NCBI RefSeq assembly: GCF_023716485.1
Contig: NZ_CP092418.1
Location: 4,248,501-4,312,500 of the forward strand
Direction of reading: 5' to 3'
Source of the DNA: Microbulbifer variabilis
GTDB lineage: Bacteria > Pseudomonadota > Gammaproteobacteria > Pseudomonadales > Cellvibrionaceae
Length of the DNA stretch: 64,000 nt
Shown: positions 63,450 through 64,000 of the stretch, one piece after another
Layout of the letters: every line of letters begins with the position of its first letter
How positions within the stretch are numbered: position 1 is the stretch's first letter
Made by a program: the position numbers and the translations under genes
The notes under the pieces: generated by a model
What the model saw: only the letters and a program-made list of their open reading frames with translations
Databases searched by the model: none
Told to the model about the DNA's origin: nothing

Positions 63450-63746
63450 CTATATGGCGGGTTCTTCAGGCGCAGGTGAAGTCATGACACCATTTTCATC
63501 AGCTTTTTTTTCTGCCAGCTCATCAACTCGCCTCACCCCAAAAGTCACCGTTGGTGGAATTCCCATCCCCAGATCGATATCCGCAACACGGTAATTGCAT
63601 CCCCTGGCTTTGAGAATGGCATTCACCTTCTCCTGTTTCTCAACCGCTTTGATAACGGTATTGGCTATTACTTCATCACTGCTAAAAGCGGTTACGGACT
63701 CATTGACCCTTTCACCGAGTTCCTTGGCTTTATCAAAAATACCCAT
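63450..63746 (-). CDS. Small unknown protein
   Basis: 98 residues, unrecognised. Helical N-terminus (FDKAKELGERVNES, VIKAVEKQEKVNAILKARG), then a short beta segment (IDLGMGIPPTVTFGVRRV) and an acidic tail. AAGGAATAGGAAA before ATG supports translation. Lies 59 bp before the cupin gene on the same strand. Confidence 0.6.
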   Translation of the reverse strand: MGIFDKAKELGERVNESVTAFSSDEVIANTVIKAVEKQEKVNAILKARGCNYRVADIDLGMGIPPTVTFGVRRVDELAEKKADENGVMTSPAPEEPAI

Positions 63747-64000
63747 AATTTCCTATTCCTTCTCTATTCATTCGCGGCCGAAATCATAGGTTAAATATCT
63801 ATTTTTAGGAACCGCAAGCAGGTAGCCCTGACTCCACCTCGGGGCAACAACAATCAAAGGTTAAGACGAGCTGGTCACTTACAGCAGAGGCTTTGAGTAC
63901 CCAGTTAAAAGGGGCCCATTAGTCAGCACCAGGCCTTTGTACAAAATAAGCTGACCACCTATTCATGAAGCGGCAAATCCGCTGGATTATTCATGCCAAA

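Overview
The window looks like chromosomal DNA of a marine gammaproteobacterium, most likely a Microbulbifer- or Cellvibrio-like polysaccharide degrader. This is inferred from the gene set: a TonB-dependent receptor next to a tryptophan-halogenase-like protein, a CjAgd31B-like GH31 enzyme, several GH13 amylases, lipoproteins with poly-Gly tethers, and proton-pump and PPK2 genes. No rRNA, tRNA, IS element, CRISPR array or replication origin was seen.

Layout. 0-0.6 kb: 3' end of a GH13 alpha-glucosidase. 0.85-2.4 kb: azoR and a divergent LysR gene around a near-perfect operator palindrome. 2.6-6.05 kb: a P-type H+-ATPase and a polyphosphate kinase 2. 6.1-11.8 kb: an AT-rich island with a secreted esterase and a tightly coupled operon (MIO-type aromatic amino acid lyase, TauD-like dioxygenase, PaaK-like adenylate-forming ligase) facing a LysR gene across a textbook LysR operator. 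11.8-14.7 kb: LysR/cupin facing PfpI, DMT transporter and ABM monooxygenase. 14.9-16.4 kb: arylsulfotransferase-like protein. 16.7-21.7 kb: a tandem array of outer-membrane beta-barrel genes with TTG starts, alternating with decayed copies of an unknown protein. 21.8-23.4 kb: AIG2-like protein and L,D-transpeptidase. 23.5-24.9 kb: Na+/alanine symporter. 25-33.8 kb: maltodextrin block (MFS permease, GH31, GH13 lipoprotein, secreted three-CBM amylase). 33.8-38.05 kb: AT-rich accessory stretch of small same-strand genes. 38.1-45.1 kb: eight same-strand genes. 45.4-49.1 kb: tandem universal stress protein, another amylase, DUF3014 protein. 49.4-56.2 kb: transglutaminase-like protein, Sel1 lipoprotein, M11-type metallopeptidase lipoprotein. 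56.3-62.1 kb: halogenase-like protein, TonB receptor and glucokinase. 62.4-63.7 kb: DUF1272, cupin and a small unknown protein.

How it works together. The starch genes are scattered but coherent. Secreted and periplasmic amylases cut starch, the TonB receptor imports maltodextrins, GH31/GH13 enzymes trim them, the MFS permease carries maltose inward, and glucokinase phosphorylates glucose. Four related inverted repeats (CATCC-CCC...GGGG...) resembling MalT boxes lie upstream of these genes and suggest one regulon.

The strongest candidate for an undescribed system is the block at 38.1-45.1 kb. It encodes a thermostable-hemolysin-family protein (GNAT/autoinducer-synthase-like by recollection), an acyl-adenylating enzyme, a haem-oxygenase-like diiron oxidase with an intact ligand set and an SDR, then an OmpR-type regulator, a sensor kinase, a cupredoxin lipoprotein and an FTR1-type permease. 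A perfect PmrA-type box (CTTAAG-N5-CTTAAT) precedes the first gene in the right orientation. I infer a metal-responsive, self-regulated pathway for a small acyl-derived metabolite; the product is unknown. The second candidate is the lyase-dioxygenase-ligase operon at 7.1-10.7 kb.
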